DNA of 27,073 nt from an uncultured Collinsella sp. (lineage in GTDB: Bacteria > Actinomycetota > Coriobacteriia > Coriobacteriales > Coriobacteriaceae): positions 1 to 27,073 of the forward strand of contig CAKTWK010000030.1 of NCBI GenBank assembly GCA_934630735.1. The letters run 5' to 3'. Positions 1 to 8,123 of the stretch are shown one piece after another; the first letter of the stretch is position 1, and each line of letters starts with the position of its first letter. A program made the translations under genes and the position numbers. The notes beneath the pieces were generated by a model. That model made no database searches. It was given only the letters and a program-made list of their open reading frames with translations, and was not told where the DNA came from.

Positions 1-90
1 ACGGGTCAACCTGCAGTGCGGCCCGAACCCCGTGAGGGCCGGCGCCTTTAGACGCGTGCCGGAAATCCAAGGGTTATGCCCTAAGAGCAA

Positions 91-114
91 ACCGCCCCTT
101 TTAGGGGTGGTTTT
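91..114 (+). terminator. Rho-independent terminator-like hairpin
   Basis: A nine-pair stem (ACCGCCCCT against AGGGGTGGT, one G-T pair) with a TT loop is followed by TTTT. It would end a transcript entering from before the window. Both strands carry a short T run, so it could act in either direction. A smaller GGG/CCC hairpin lies just upstream at about 71-82. No gene end could be assigned with confidence in the first 90 bases, where two frames are open but too short to judge. Confidence 0.6.
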
Positions 115-169
115 GATTACGAGAGCTCGCGTCTCATGAAGTTTATTCGAGCTTTTGACGGTTCTCGCC

Positions 170-175
170 TATAAT
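170..175 (+). promoter_or_regulatory. Perfect -10 hexamer (TATAAT), -35 uncertain
   Basis: The hexamer TATAAT is exact. A TTGACG sequence at 155-160 is only 9 bases upstream, too close to be its -35 element, and nothing at the usual 16-18 base distance is convincing. If active, it would start a transcript near 182 that crosses the structured 360-640 region before reaching the WYL gene at 716. Confidence 0.35.
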
Positions 176-359
176 ATTGGTTCGAAGAAATGCCCTCAAC
201 ACTCGTGATGAACGAAGGTTCTTGGAGTTCGCCAAGAATGGCAAGGCTAACATCAAGGCGGGAAAGATGCGGCGTAAAGTCGCTTCATTTACGAGGCAGT
301 TTGGAACCGGAGCGGTAGAAGGCTATTTACAAAAAACAAATTGGTGGCTAGAACCGTGC

Positions 360-640
360 CGGAACTCCGCTTCTTATTCGACTAGGCGGGCCGCGAGTTA
401 CTGCCCTCGGGCTCGCCTGGCTTTGCCGGAGCCTACCTCGTTCAATCCGGACCGTATGTCCGCCAGACCACCGCTGGCACCGGCTTACGGCGCTTTCGCG
501 GCGTTGGCGGTGGCCTGGGCTTTGCCGGCGCCGAAATCAGTTTGTTACGAGTGCACTTTAATAGCGACTACTTCGTATGCCGCTTGTGCTACTCTTTTTA
601 TGAACGGCGGAGCCCTTTATGGATGGCTTCGCCGTTCACC
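360..640. other. Structured non-coding stretch with hairpins and imperfect direct repeats
   Basis: This leader to the WYL operon has no convincing gene. It holds several inverted repeats: CGGAC/GTCCG at 448-462, CCACCGC/GCGGTGG arms at about 469-513 with a nested GC-rich stem, and a 13-pair stem with one G-T pair at 602-637. Two imperfect direct repeats sit at 415-433 and 513-532, sharing GGCTTTGCCGG. A frame open from about 389 to 650 reads a glycine-rich peptide containing GFAGA twice, but it has no start codon with a ribosome binding site. It could be a structured RNA, a decayed gene end or a mobile-element remnant; the sequence alone does not decide. Confidence 0.35.
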
Positions 641-715
641 GTTAAATAGCGGCACTTTCAATCTCTTGGATATATCGACTGAATAAAATGTTGATTGTTC
701 AGATTGGAGGCGGCT

Positions 716-1900
716 ATGGTTCAACCGAAAACCCAGGGAAATCACCGAGCATATCCAAAGGAGCTGGCGATATATGTCGAGCGTATCCTATTGGAGGAAA
801 CCGATGCTGGGCTTGGCAAAGGGTTGAGCGTTTCGGACATAATGGCGGAGCTTAAAGCTCGTTATGGCTATGAAGTTAAGCGCGACACAGTGCAGGGCGT
901 ATTGAACGCACTTGTTGATTCTGGATCAAAAAAGCCTTCGCTCTGCAATAATGCGGGCGCCAGCCCGTTAACCGAGATGAATAGAATCGACCTCGATAAC
1001 AGTTGCCTGAATCCGTCCTACACAGTGATTGCAAGTCGGTTGGCTTGTAAGGGCGAGCAACTGACGAATGGTGGGGGGAATTCTGCTCCTAAAAATGCGA
1101 AGCGCCTGTACAGCATAGGGCGTCAAATTGATGGTGCGCAAATCGAGCATCTGTGCCGCCTCATTGAAGCCTCTACGGGCGTGGGCGGAGCCGATACACT
1201 CGAGCATGCGGTTCTTCGCCTACTGTGCGGCGAAGAAAGGCGGCAGATTGAAGATCGTTTGGCTCAAGAAAATGCCCTGCTCAAAAGTGGCAGAATTGCA
1301 AATATGGAAGCAACGCTTGCAAATTTGAGGTTATTGGAAAAGGCCATTAGCCAAAGGCGGAAAGTCCGCTTTCGAACTTCTGACAAGGGACGATTGCATA
1401 GTCATACGCCATATCATCTATGCATGCACGATGGCTACTACTACCTGTTTGTGGGTCACAAGGGTGCCGCGAGGTCTTTTGACGCAATTCGGGTTGATAA
1501 TCTGTGGGATTTAACCATTGCTGGACCAGTGGACGATGCAAAAGGTCGTTTTGAGGCGATGGCCGAAGAGGCAAAAAGGTTTTCTCGTGCTGGCGTGAAC
1601 AGGATGTTTAGTGACGACATCGTTACGGTTCGCGTAAGGTGTCATAACCAAGCAAAGGAGAAGTATCTTTTAGCTGAATTTGCCGGAAACGATGGGTTTC
1701 GGCGCGAGACGCAGGACGGGCATCCAAATCCAGAGTATTCGTTTATGGTGTCGTATGATGGCATGAAAACATGGGCAATGAAGTGGCTCGACGTGTTTGA
1801 GATACTTCAACCAAAGAAATTGCGCGATGACGTTGTGGACATCATTGGACATAAATGTATCTATGTGAGTGCGAGGACTGATTCAAATGACACCTGCTGA
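716..1900 (+). CDS. WYL-domain transcriptional regulator
   Basis: The 394-residue product has the layout of a WYL regulator. An N-terminal winged helix-turn-helix lies at about residues 8-68 (core around LSVSDIMAEL and the following DTVQGVLNAL). A WYL sensor core lies at about 215-266, with YYYL in place of the classical WYL residues followed by the conserved F-D-x-I-R-V-D pattern. A C-terminal WCX-like extension runs to about 380. WYL proteins bind nucleic acid or nucleotide ligands and often repress defence operons (BrxR and CapW are known cases). The ATG at 716 is chosen over the TTG at 695 because GGAGG at 706-710 sits five bases upstream. The gene overlaps the next by 14 bases, so it probably controls its own operon. 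Its G+C is visibly lower than that of the downstream chromosome, suggesting transfer. The family call is firm; the target is inferred. Confidence 0.82.
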   Translation: MVQPKTQGNHRAYPKELAIYVERILLEETDAGLGKGLSVSDIMAELKARYGYEVKRDTVQGVLNALVDSGSKKPSLCNNAGASPLTEMNRIDLDNSCLNPSYTVIASRLACKGEQLTNGGGNSAPKNAKRLYSIGRQIDGAQIEHLCRLIEASTGVGGADTLEHAVLRLLCGEERRQIEDRLAQENALLKSGRIANMEATLANLRLLEKAISQRRKVRFRTSDKGRLHSHTPYHLCMHDGYYYLFVGHKGAARSFDAIRVDNLWDLTIAGPVDDAKGRFEAMAEEAKRFSRAGVNRMFSDDIVTVRVRCHNQAKEKYLLAEFAGNDGFRRETQDGHPNPEYSFMVSYDGMKTWAMKWLDVFEILQPKKLRDDVVDIIGHKCIYVSARTDSNDTC

Positions 1901-2879
1901 GAAAAAGCAAGCAATTGGCGATGCGTTGGATTACTGGTATTTGCTCGATTTTTTGAGCCAAGGCGACCAACCCGAAGATAAAGAGGACCCGCCTAGGTCC
2001 AGAAAAGGAGTGCTTGATGACTGCTTTGCTCCAAAGGGGCGGGATGGTCAGGATTTCCAGTCGCCTTTTGAAGAAGCGAGAGAGCGTGCAAATAGTGTCA
2101 CAAACGGCGAAAACTGGCCGATCTCAACAATTTATTGTCACCTGGGCTCTGTTCCACGCGAAGCGGTCATGACGTATCTTGCGAATAAACCTGGGAATGA
2201 AATCGAAAAAGAGGACGAGTGCATGACGGTTGCGCTATTAGGTATGAGTCCTGATGGCCAATTTGTCAGCTTTGAGTTGTCCTCCTTATTTTGGTGGTTG
2301 AAGAGGAATGTCGGGAATAGCCTAAATGCCATCGGTAGCTTTGAGAAAGAGCAGGATGAAATCCGCAATAAAATCAACGAAAAACTCGATGGAGCAAAGC
2401 TGACATATGGTGTCATTGGGGGCATTGTCGATAGTTACGTCCGACCAATGATTGAGGGGATAGCCAACTGCCTTCCCAATGGTGACGGGGCCGAACGCAT
2501 CGGCGAGTGGTGTTCAAGGCTGCTTGTTGAATATAGGGCAATGAAGCCAAAGGACAATGGGGACGATGCGTGCCCAGTGTTCGACCAATCGCTCTGTCAC
2601 TCTTTTTTCGCAAAAGACATTTCCCGGATAAATGAGCAGTACAAGTTAGGGTCATTCGACGATTTAGATAAGGGGCCATTGTCTCTTGTTTCCGCTTACC
2701 TCGAAGGTGGATTGAGGGATGAATCTGCCTGCGGAGTGATTGATCTTTTGGGTGGCGAAGACAATGACGATTTGACCGCCCGTGCAGATTTCTTTTCTGA
2801 GGTGTTGGGAGCCGGCGCTATACCTATCGGTCGCTGGCCGAGTAAATACTCCTTGAGTTTGATGCAACAAGGGCAGTAA
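1887..2879 (+). CDS. N-terminal fragment of split SF1 helicase
   Basis: This 330-residue reading frame is the N-terminal part of the large helicase that continues at 2873-6493. It contains no helicase motif itself. Its last residues, RWPSKYSLSLMQQ, resemble the Q-motif-like segment that precedes Walker A in Upf1/Dna2-like helicases (typically ..QQ.AVN). Directly after QQ the frame hits a TAA, while the -1 frame reads on through AVNLAVGRGSS to the P-loop. Adding one base to the GGG at 2871-2873 fuses the two frames. The ATG at 1887 is preferred over the GTG at 1869 because GAGG at 1873-1876 precedes it; it overlaps the regulator by 14 bases, suggesting translational coupling. If the shift is real, this fragment is probably inactive alone. 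Confidence 0.75.
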   Translation: MTPAEKKQAIGDALDYWYLLDFLSQGDQPEDKEDPPRSRKGVLDDCFAPKGRDGQDFQSPFEEARERANSVTNGENWPISTIYCHLGSVPREAVMTYLANKPGNEIEKEDECMTVALLGMSPDGQFVSFELSSLFWWLKRNVGNSLNAIGSFEKEQDEIRNKINEKLDGAKLTYGVIGGIVDSYVRPMIEGIANCLPNGDGAERIGEWCSRLLVEYRAMKPKDNGDDACPVFDQSLCHSFFAKDISRINEQYKLGSFDDLDKGPLSLVSAYLEGGLRDESACGVIDLLGGEDNDDLTARADFFSEVLGAGAIPIGRWPSKYSLSLMQQGQ

Positions 2880-2932
2880 ATCTCGCGGTTGGTCGTGGCA
2901 GTTCGACACGCAAATACCCCGCAAACGACGTT

Positions 2933-5900
2933 ATGTCGGTAAACGGTCCTCCGGGCACGGGAAAAACAACCCTGCTCAAGGATATCGTTGCGGCTAATGT
3001 TGTCGAAAAAGCCCGCCTGCTGTGTGGATATGACAAGCCTGATGACGCTTTCGAAGAGGTAGAACTTAGCAAAGATTATCTCAAATATGTTGAGAATCCA
3101 TATCGCTTCAAAAAGGGCAGAACCGGAGATGCGATTAATGGTCTCAGCATTTTGGTCTGCTCGACAAACAATGCAGCAGTTGAGAATATCGCCAAAGAGC
3201 TTCCTGATGGGAAAGCCTTTTTGGAGGGGATTGACGAATCTGAGAAAAAAGAGTTTCTCGAGTCAGATTTGTCCAACATTGTTTGGGGAAAGACAAGCGA
3301 GCGGAAAACGGTAGAAGACCTCTATTTTTCTTCGGCGCTCGTAGACAATGAGGGCAACCTTCGAGACCCCGGGCATCCCGGACTTATGATTGCGGCGTGT
3401 CTCGGAAACCGAAGGAATATTAATAGTTTTAGGAATTGTGAATTAGCTTCGCTGCAGTTTAAAGCCCAGGTAGGAAAGGGCAAGCGGTTTTCTAAGGCGA
3501 AGAAGCTGTTTCTCGCTCAATACAAAAAGGTATCCGATCGATTTAACAGAATGGAGGAGCAAGCCGCCAGGGAACGCGAGCTTCTGAAGCTTCAAGCGCA
3601 GTTGTCCCAATTGAATTATGAGTGTCAGGAGGACGAGCGAAAGATAGTTGAAGAGCTGACAATCGAAACGGCGTGCCTGCCTCATCCTTTTGAAGGCGGT
3701 GCCGTAGGCGATGTCCGGAAATATCTCGATGACATTGCGAAGGATACCGCTGATTATGAGGCGATAAGGAATAGGCTTGAAACGGAATTGCGCGATGCGG
3801 AAGAAAAGGCCAGTGGGCTGTTCGGGTGGATCTATAGGGGTCGCTTGTCCGATGGCCTCGAGAAGCTCGATTCCTTTATGCAGCAAACCAAGTCGGAGCA
3901 GAAACTTGTTGAGCTGCGTACGGGATTTGAGGGCAAATACAAAGAATTAGAGAATGAAAAGAAGAAACTAGTCTCTTTACAGGTGAAGATTAAGGGGTTA
4001 GAGGACGTAGTCAAGGGCACTAAATCTGTCGAGACGATTGACGAGCGTTTTGTCGAGTCTATCTCAAAGGGGGATAACGAAAGCCGAAAGAGCGCTCATC
4101 TATATAATCCATCCGATGAAGATGAACTAAAAAAGGAGCGTAACCTGCTATTTCTGTACGCGCTGCAGGTGACACGCGAGTTCATTCTCGAATCAAAATG
4201 CATGTGGAACAACATTACGTTTCTACGAACTTACTGGGGAGCTAAAGACAGAGGCGCCGATTCTGGCAAAAAGGAGTTGATAGAGTTCACGCAAGCCGAC
4301 AGACGGAAGATGGCCCCTGCGCTTTTTCAGGCACTCGGTTTGCTTACCCCAGTGATTTCTTCCACATTTGCGTCGATTGGCCGCATGTTTGAGGACATTC
4401 AGATTGGGAAAGACCCTTTATTTGGCCTGCTGATAATAGATGAGGCTGGACAGGCGGTGCCGTATGCTGCTCTGGGTGCCCTTGCTCGCAGTCGACGCGC
4501 AATGATTGTTGGAGACCCTTCTCAGATTGAGCCCGTTATCACGGGGGATGTTAAGGAGCTCCGCGCTACCCTTGGTAAAAAAGTATTACTACCGTTTAAG
4601 GGAGACGTGGCTTCGGTTCAACGACTTGCCGATGCCGTTAACCCCTATGGCCACCTGCGCAGCAACGGCGAAGATGATCAATGGATTGGCTGTCCGCTTG
4701 TGGTTCACCGCCGCTGCATATCGCCTATGTTCGATATCTCGAACGAGATCTCGTATCAGGGCTCCATGCTTAACGAGACGGCTAATCCAAAAAAGGATTT
4801 CGCTGACAGCTTTTATCTAAAGTCCTCACAGTGGATCAATGTTGCGGGATTTGAACGTGGTAATCGCGACCACTATGTTGATGCTCAGGGCGACAGAGTG
4901 TACGAAATCGTCAGGGACGCTTTTAGGAAAACGGCGGCTGCGACCAAGAAAAAAGCTGACGGGTCGGGTGAGCTTGAAGAGCGTGCTATTCCGAGCCTCT
5001 ATATCATTTCTCCGTTTAAAACTGTTGTCAGCGGGCTTAAGAATAGGCTATTAGAAGAGACGCCTGAAGGAATAGCAGAGTGCGCCTGGCGTGCATTTGC
5101 AAAGTTTAATATTGGTACGGTTCATACGTTCCAAGGCAAAGAAGCTCACCAGGTGATATTTGTCTTAGGGTGTGATACAAGGCGCAGCTGTGAGGGTGCG
5201 ATCAAGTTTGTAAACCCAAACATCGTGAATGTTGCGGCAAGCCGAGCCAAGTATCGCCTCTACGTAATTGCTGACTATGCAGCGTGGAAGATTAACGAGA
5301 ACGTTGCAACGATGAAGCGCATTCTCGATACGGCATGGGTTAAGCATTGGGAAAAATACCAGACAACTGGAGCTATTGAGGAGCTCAATGCAGCAAAAGA
5401 TATGCTGCCGCGAGGAGAATCTCTTCCACGGGAGGCAGCTGACGCGGACGAGGAACATATCAATGAAGACGACAAGAAAGATGTTTGGTGCCCTGATGTA
5501 AACACCGATTCCTATTTGGACAACGTGGGCGAAGCGTTCAAAAGCTTTAATCTGGATGCAGAAGACTGTCGAATCATAGGCTTCTCTTCGCGCGAAGCTC
5601 TTCAAAGCGCGTTCGCTGATTGCGCGTGCGACCAAAATGGCAAAAATAGGGTGCTTGAGAATATCGAGCAGGGGCTTCTTCTGTGCAAGATATTTGGCAT
5701 TGGCAGTGTTGGTACCGATAGCGATTCAGATTGCGCATTTTGCCTTCTAATGTTCTGCCGTGCGGCAGAGAGATACTTGCGTTTGAAATTGCTGCCGACC
5801 TTGAAGGCCATTGCTCCCGATTATGTCGTTGCAAGAAAGCCGCTCAAGGAGCTTGAGAGCCTTAACCTCGGTCAATACAAAAGGTTAATTGAAAAAAAGA

Positions 5901-6493
5901 GTGAGCTACTGGCATTCTCTGTTCAAGTCGAAAATGCTGAACTGACGCAGGCGTCAAAGGGGGACTGGTGGAGGTCACTCGGCAAAACGCTGGGTCAATT
6001 CACTAATTTTCGTAATAGCGCCTGTCACACCGATCGAGAAGAGATGGTTAGCGCGGGCGAGGTCTGGCTGGCGCTTCGATGCCTTTTTACTGCTTTTCAG
6101 CTTGATGAACATGGCCATAAGAGCGTGGAAATCATGCGAGAGAGCGTTGCTTACGAAGCGGCTTTTGCGGGGGCCGAACGTTTGCCGGTCTGTTACTCAA
6201 AGGATCAGGCGGAAGCTAAGGGCTATGCCTCGATTTCGAAAATACTGAGAGAGGGTGGCTCGGGGATTAGGTCTGAAGATGCCAACACTATTCTGATGGA
6301 ACAAGGGTATCTGCGACTTTTCGATGAAGGTGAAGAGAGCGTACAACAATGCAAGGTCCCGTCCGCTAAAGGCTTGGGGCTGGGCGCAGTCTTTGTGCGC
6401 GGAGAAGATAAGAACGGCGAAGTGTACTATTTTGCGCAGTATCCGCGAGCGAAAGCCAAAGAGATATGCGATCTCATTGAATCTGAGTCGTAA
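2933..6493 (+). CDS. Upf1/Dna2-like SF1 helicase with HEPN-like C-terminus (3' part of split gene)
   Basis: The 1186-residue frame carries the full SF1 helicase set: Walker A GPPGTGKTT at residues 5-13, a motif-Ia-like STNNAAVENI, Walker B IIDEAGQ near 500, motif III GDPSQIEP near 527, HRR near 590, motif V VHTFQGKEAHQVIF near 730-745 and motif VI VAASRAKYRLYV near 767. A charged coiled-coil insertion occupies about 195-380, between motifs Ia and II. After the helicase core, an all-alpha region contains FRNSACH near 1025, matching the R-x4-H signature of HEPN ribonucleases. The last 100 residues resemble a small winged-helix-like domain. The frame is open back to 2873, and no ribosome binding site precedes 2933, so the ATG is probably not a natural start and the gene is the continuation of the 1887 frame. 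A strong terminator follows at 6526. A nucleic-acid-dependent ATPase role is firm; a role in phage defence is inferred. Confidence 0.85.
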   Translation: MSVNGPPGTGKTTLLKDIVAANVVEKARLLCGYDKPDDAFEEVELSKDYLKYVENPYRFKKGRTGDAINGLSILVCSTNNAAVENIAKELPDGKAFLEGIDESEKKEFLESDLSNIVWGKTSERKTVEDLYFSSALVDNEGNLRDPGHPGLMIAACLGNRRNINSFRNCELASLQFKAQVGKGKRFSKAKKLFLAQYKKVSDRFNRMEEQAARERELLKLQAQLSQLNYECQEDERKIVEELTIETACLPHPFEGGAVGDVRKYLDDIAKDTADYEAIRNRLETELRDAEEKASGLFGWIYRGRLSDGLEKLDSFMQQTKSEQKLVELRTGFEGKYKELENEKKKLVSLQVKIKGLEDVVKGTKSVETIDERFVESISKGDNESRKSAHLYNPSDEDELKKERNLLFLYALQVTREFILESKCMWNNITFLRTYWGAKDRGADSGKKELIEFTQADRRKMAPALFQALGLLTPVISSTFASIGRMFEDIQIGKDPLFGLLIIDEAGQAVPYAALGALARSRRAMIVGDPSQIEPVITGDVKELRATLGKKVLLPFKGDVASVQRLADAVNPYGHLRSNGEDDQWIGCPLVVHRRCISPMFDISNEISYQGSMLNETANPKKDFADSFYLKSSQWINVAGFERGNRDHYVDAQGDRVYEIVRDAFRKTAAATKKKADGSGELEERAIPSLYIISPFKTVVSGLKNRLLEETPEGIAECAWRAFAKFNIGTVHTFQGKEAHQVIFVLGCDTRRSCEGAIKFVNPNIVNVAASRAKYRLYVIADYAAWKINENVATMKRILDTAWVKHWEKYQTTGAIEELNAAKDMLPRGESLPREAADADEEHINEDDKKDVWCPDVNTDSYLDNVGEAFKSFNLDAEDCRIIGFSSREALQSAFADCACDQNGKNRVLENIEQGLLLCKIFGIGSVGTDSDSDCAFCLLMFCRAAERYLRLKLLPTLKAIAPDYVVARKPLKELESLNLGQYKRLIEKKSELLAFSVQVENAELTQASKGDWWRSLGKTLGQFTNFRNSACHTDREEMVSAGEVWLALRCLFTAFQLDEHGHKSVEIMRESVAYEAAFAGAERLPVCYSKDQAEAKGYASISKILREGGSGIRSEDANTILMEQGYLRLFDEGEESVQQCKVPSAKGLGLGAVFVRGEDKNGEVYYFAQYPRAKAKEICDLIESES

Positions 6494-6525
6494 TTTGGCC
6501 CAAGGCTAAGTGCGCTTTATGCTTT

Positions 6526-6573
6526 AACCCGCAATCTAACGCTATATAGCGGTAGATTGCGGGTTGCTTTTTA
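6526..6573 (+). terminator. Rho-independent terminator of the WYL-helicase operon
   Basis: A perfect 13-pair stem (6526-6538 with 6553-6565) encloses a second palindrome, CGCTATATAGCG, and is followed by TTTTT. It ends the operon that starts at the WYL regulator. Confidence 0.88.
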
Positions 6574-6623
6574 TCTCTTTTCACTATTCTGCAGGTGTCA
6601 GTTGTTCGAAGGGAGATTCAAAG

Positions 6624-6926
6624 ATGCTTGAGTCCGATTGTATTTATATTTGCGACGAGTCGAGTGAGGCGGATCTCACGTGCACGCTTTTGCAGATGAG
6701 GCAGATAGTTGACGAGGCAATTGATCTTGCCTATGAGCTCGAGGACTCCTCTGTTGCTTACAAGGGAGTTGTTGACGGCCTGTTGGCCGCGTGGGAGTCG
6801 TTGTGCTACCGCAATGCCGCCGTCCATGAGCTTATTCAATCTGTTCTGCTTGAGCGTAATGAGACCCTGCGATTTGATGAATTACAAATGCGTAATGAAG
6901 TACCCGAGCGGCCAATATGCCGATAA
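6624..6926 (+). CDS. Small acidic hypothetical protein
   Basis: The 100-residue product is not recognised. It is acidic and mostly helical in character, with no membrane segment; the middle (MRQIVDEAIDLAYELEDSSV) looks like an amphipathic helix bundle. The ATG at 6624 is chosen because GGGAG at 6611-6615 stands eight bases upstream; an upstream in-frame start at 6564 lies inside the preceding terminator. Its G+C is close to that of the helicase operon and lower than that of the membrane gene that follows, so it may belong to the same acquired segment. No function is proposed. Confidence 0.6.
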   Translation: MLESDCIYICDESSEADLTCTLLQMRQIVDEAIDLAYELEDSSVAYKGVVDGLLAAWESLCYRNAAVHELIQSVLLERNETLRFDELQMRNEVPERPICR

Positions 6927-7029
6927 CGACATTTGTTTGTCTCTGAGGGTAACAATCTTGTCCGATCCCTCGAAGACATAGTTTTTCTTACATTAGCTTG
7001 CGAACGTAGCCTTCTTTGAAAGGAAGATC

Positions 7030-7854
7030 ATGAACGCTTCTATCCAAATTTCGTCCAGCGCCGCTGAGCCTGCACCCCGCACCGCCAAGGGCGAGGCCGT
7101 CAAGCTCGTGCAGGGCGCGCTACTCATTGCCGTCGCCGCGGTTGCCGCTGTCGGCATCGCCTCTGTCGCCGCCCCGTTTTGCGTCTGGAAGGGCGAGGTC
7201 GCGCTGTTCTTTAACAATTCGTTCCATACCAACTACTCCGTTTCCGCGATCGCGGAGTACGCGTCGGCGGCGCTCGGGTCCGATTGGGCGTCGCTGCTCG
7301 TGGCGGCGCTCGTCGCGGCGTACCCTGCCTACCATGCCGTCTGGCGCGTTCGCGAGGGACTTGGGCTCAGCTGCGAGGCGCCGGTTTTCAGCAAGCGCGT
7401 GTCGCGCCTTCTTGCTGCGGTGAGCGCCTGCCTGCTGCTGGCGATGCTGTTCATGGGCTATGGAACGAGTTGGCTCATCAACGGCAGCGCGATGGGTGAC
7501 CAGAGCCTTGTTGAGTCGGGGCACAATGTATGGGCTGTTTCCATCATGATCATGCTGGGCTGCGTCCTGATGTGCCTGTTCAAGTGGTTTCTCGCCAAGG
7601 GCCCCGGGCGCAATTTCGGCAGCGGCTTCGCTATCGAGCTTGTTCGCCTCGCCGATGTCCTGCTGAAGCGCGCGAGCTCGAACCTGGTCCTGTGCTATGT
7701 GGCCGAACTGCTTGCCTGCCTGCTGGCGCTGGCCTTCGCAGCCGTGGCCTATGTCGTCGTGAGCGTAGCCATCGCGCTTGCGTTCGCAGCCGTGGCCTTG
7801 GTTGTGTGCCTTGCCGGGATTCCCATTATCCTTGCTGCCTCGTGGCGTAGGTAG
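7030..7854 (+). CDS. Polytopic membrane protein, unknown function
   Basis: The 274-residue protein has a short polar N-terminus and then at least five hydrophobic segments at about residues 26-48, 90-110, 128-148, 167-190 and a long double-length stretch at 217-270, so five or six membrane spans are likely. The last stretch repeats LAFAAVA, and the DNA repeats the same phrase, a sign of local duplication. No transport, enzyme or secretion motif is visible. An AGGAAG sequence about seven bases before the ATG supports the start. Composition is G+C-rich and typical of the host, unlike its neighbours. It appears to be transcribed alone. Confidence 0.7.
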   Translation: MNASIQISSSAAEPAPRTAKGEAVKLVQGALLIAVAAVAAVGIASVAAPFCVWKGEVALFFNNSFHTNYSVSAIAEYASAALGSDWASLLVAALVAAYPAYHAVWRVREGLGLSCEAPVFSKRVSRLLAAVSACLLLAMLFMGYGTSWLINGSAMGDQSLVESGHNVWAVSIMIMLGCVLMCLFKWFLAKGPGRNFGSGFAIELVRLADVLLKRASSNLVLCYVAELLACLLALAFAAVAYVVVSVAIALAFAAVALVVCLAGIPIILAASWRR

Positions 7855-7967
7855 CGGGGGTGTTCCCGATTGCCCGCGGCGTCTGCGACCCGGTACTGCT
7901 CCGTGGTCGACGACTCGGTGTGGCTTCACTGCGATTCGTCCGTAAATGACCGCAGGGCGATCATGCG

Positions 7968-8047
7968 AGTTCTTGTCATAGCGTGAGAAAAACTTGCAGA
8001 AATCGTTAGTTCTTTTCACGCGATGAGAAAAACTTGCAGATTGGCAC
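7968..8047. repeat. Two tandem 40-base repeats with palindromic core (putative operators)
   Basis: Units at 7968-8007 and 8008-8047 match over their first 33 bases except for a handful of positions in the centre. Each carries an inverted pattern AGTTCTT-N-TCA ... TGA-N-AA-N-AACT followed by TTGCAGA. The mismatches fall in the centre of the palindrome, as expected of a binding site whose spacer is free to vary. The units end about 76 bases before the start of the 8124 gene. A pair of regulator binding sites is the simplest reading. Confidence 0.6.
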
Positions 8048-8123
8048 GAGGGCGACAACTCTCCGAGCGAGCGTGGTTTCGATATTGCTTGTTAATGTGT
8101 CCGAACGGTTGATTGGAGACAAA

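Noticed and set aside
1..51. Possible 3' end of a gene in the first 51 bases
   Set aside because: Frame one stops at 49-51 and frame two runs on to about 138; both are too short to tell apart and neither matches a family I recognise.
155..175. TTGACG/TATAAT as a complete promoter
   Set aside because: The spacer is only 9 bases, far from the required 16-18.
177..686. A 169-codon plus-strand frame starting with TTG
   Set aside because: No ribosome binding site, a start lying at the predicted transcription start, Arg/Ala/Pro-rich low-quality translation and overlap with several RNA hairpins. It reads like chance coding in a G+C-rich stretch.
2862..2880. Programmed -1 frameshifting in the helicase
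   Set aside because: The zero-frame codons CAA CAA GGG CAG TAA offer no slippery heptamer that allows re-pairing, and no obvious downstream pseudoknot was seen.
7968..8047. CRISPR array
   Set aside because: Only two units, a 33-base match with a 7-base remainder and no cas genes; a pair of operators fits better.
7120..8058. 312-codon minus-strand frame
   Set aside because: It is the antisense shadow of the membrane protein, with the typical Arg/His/Gln-rich shadow composition and no start signals.
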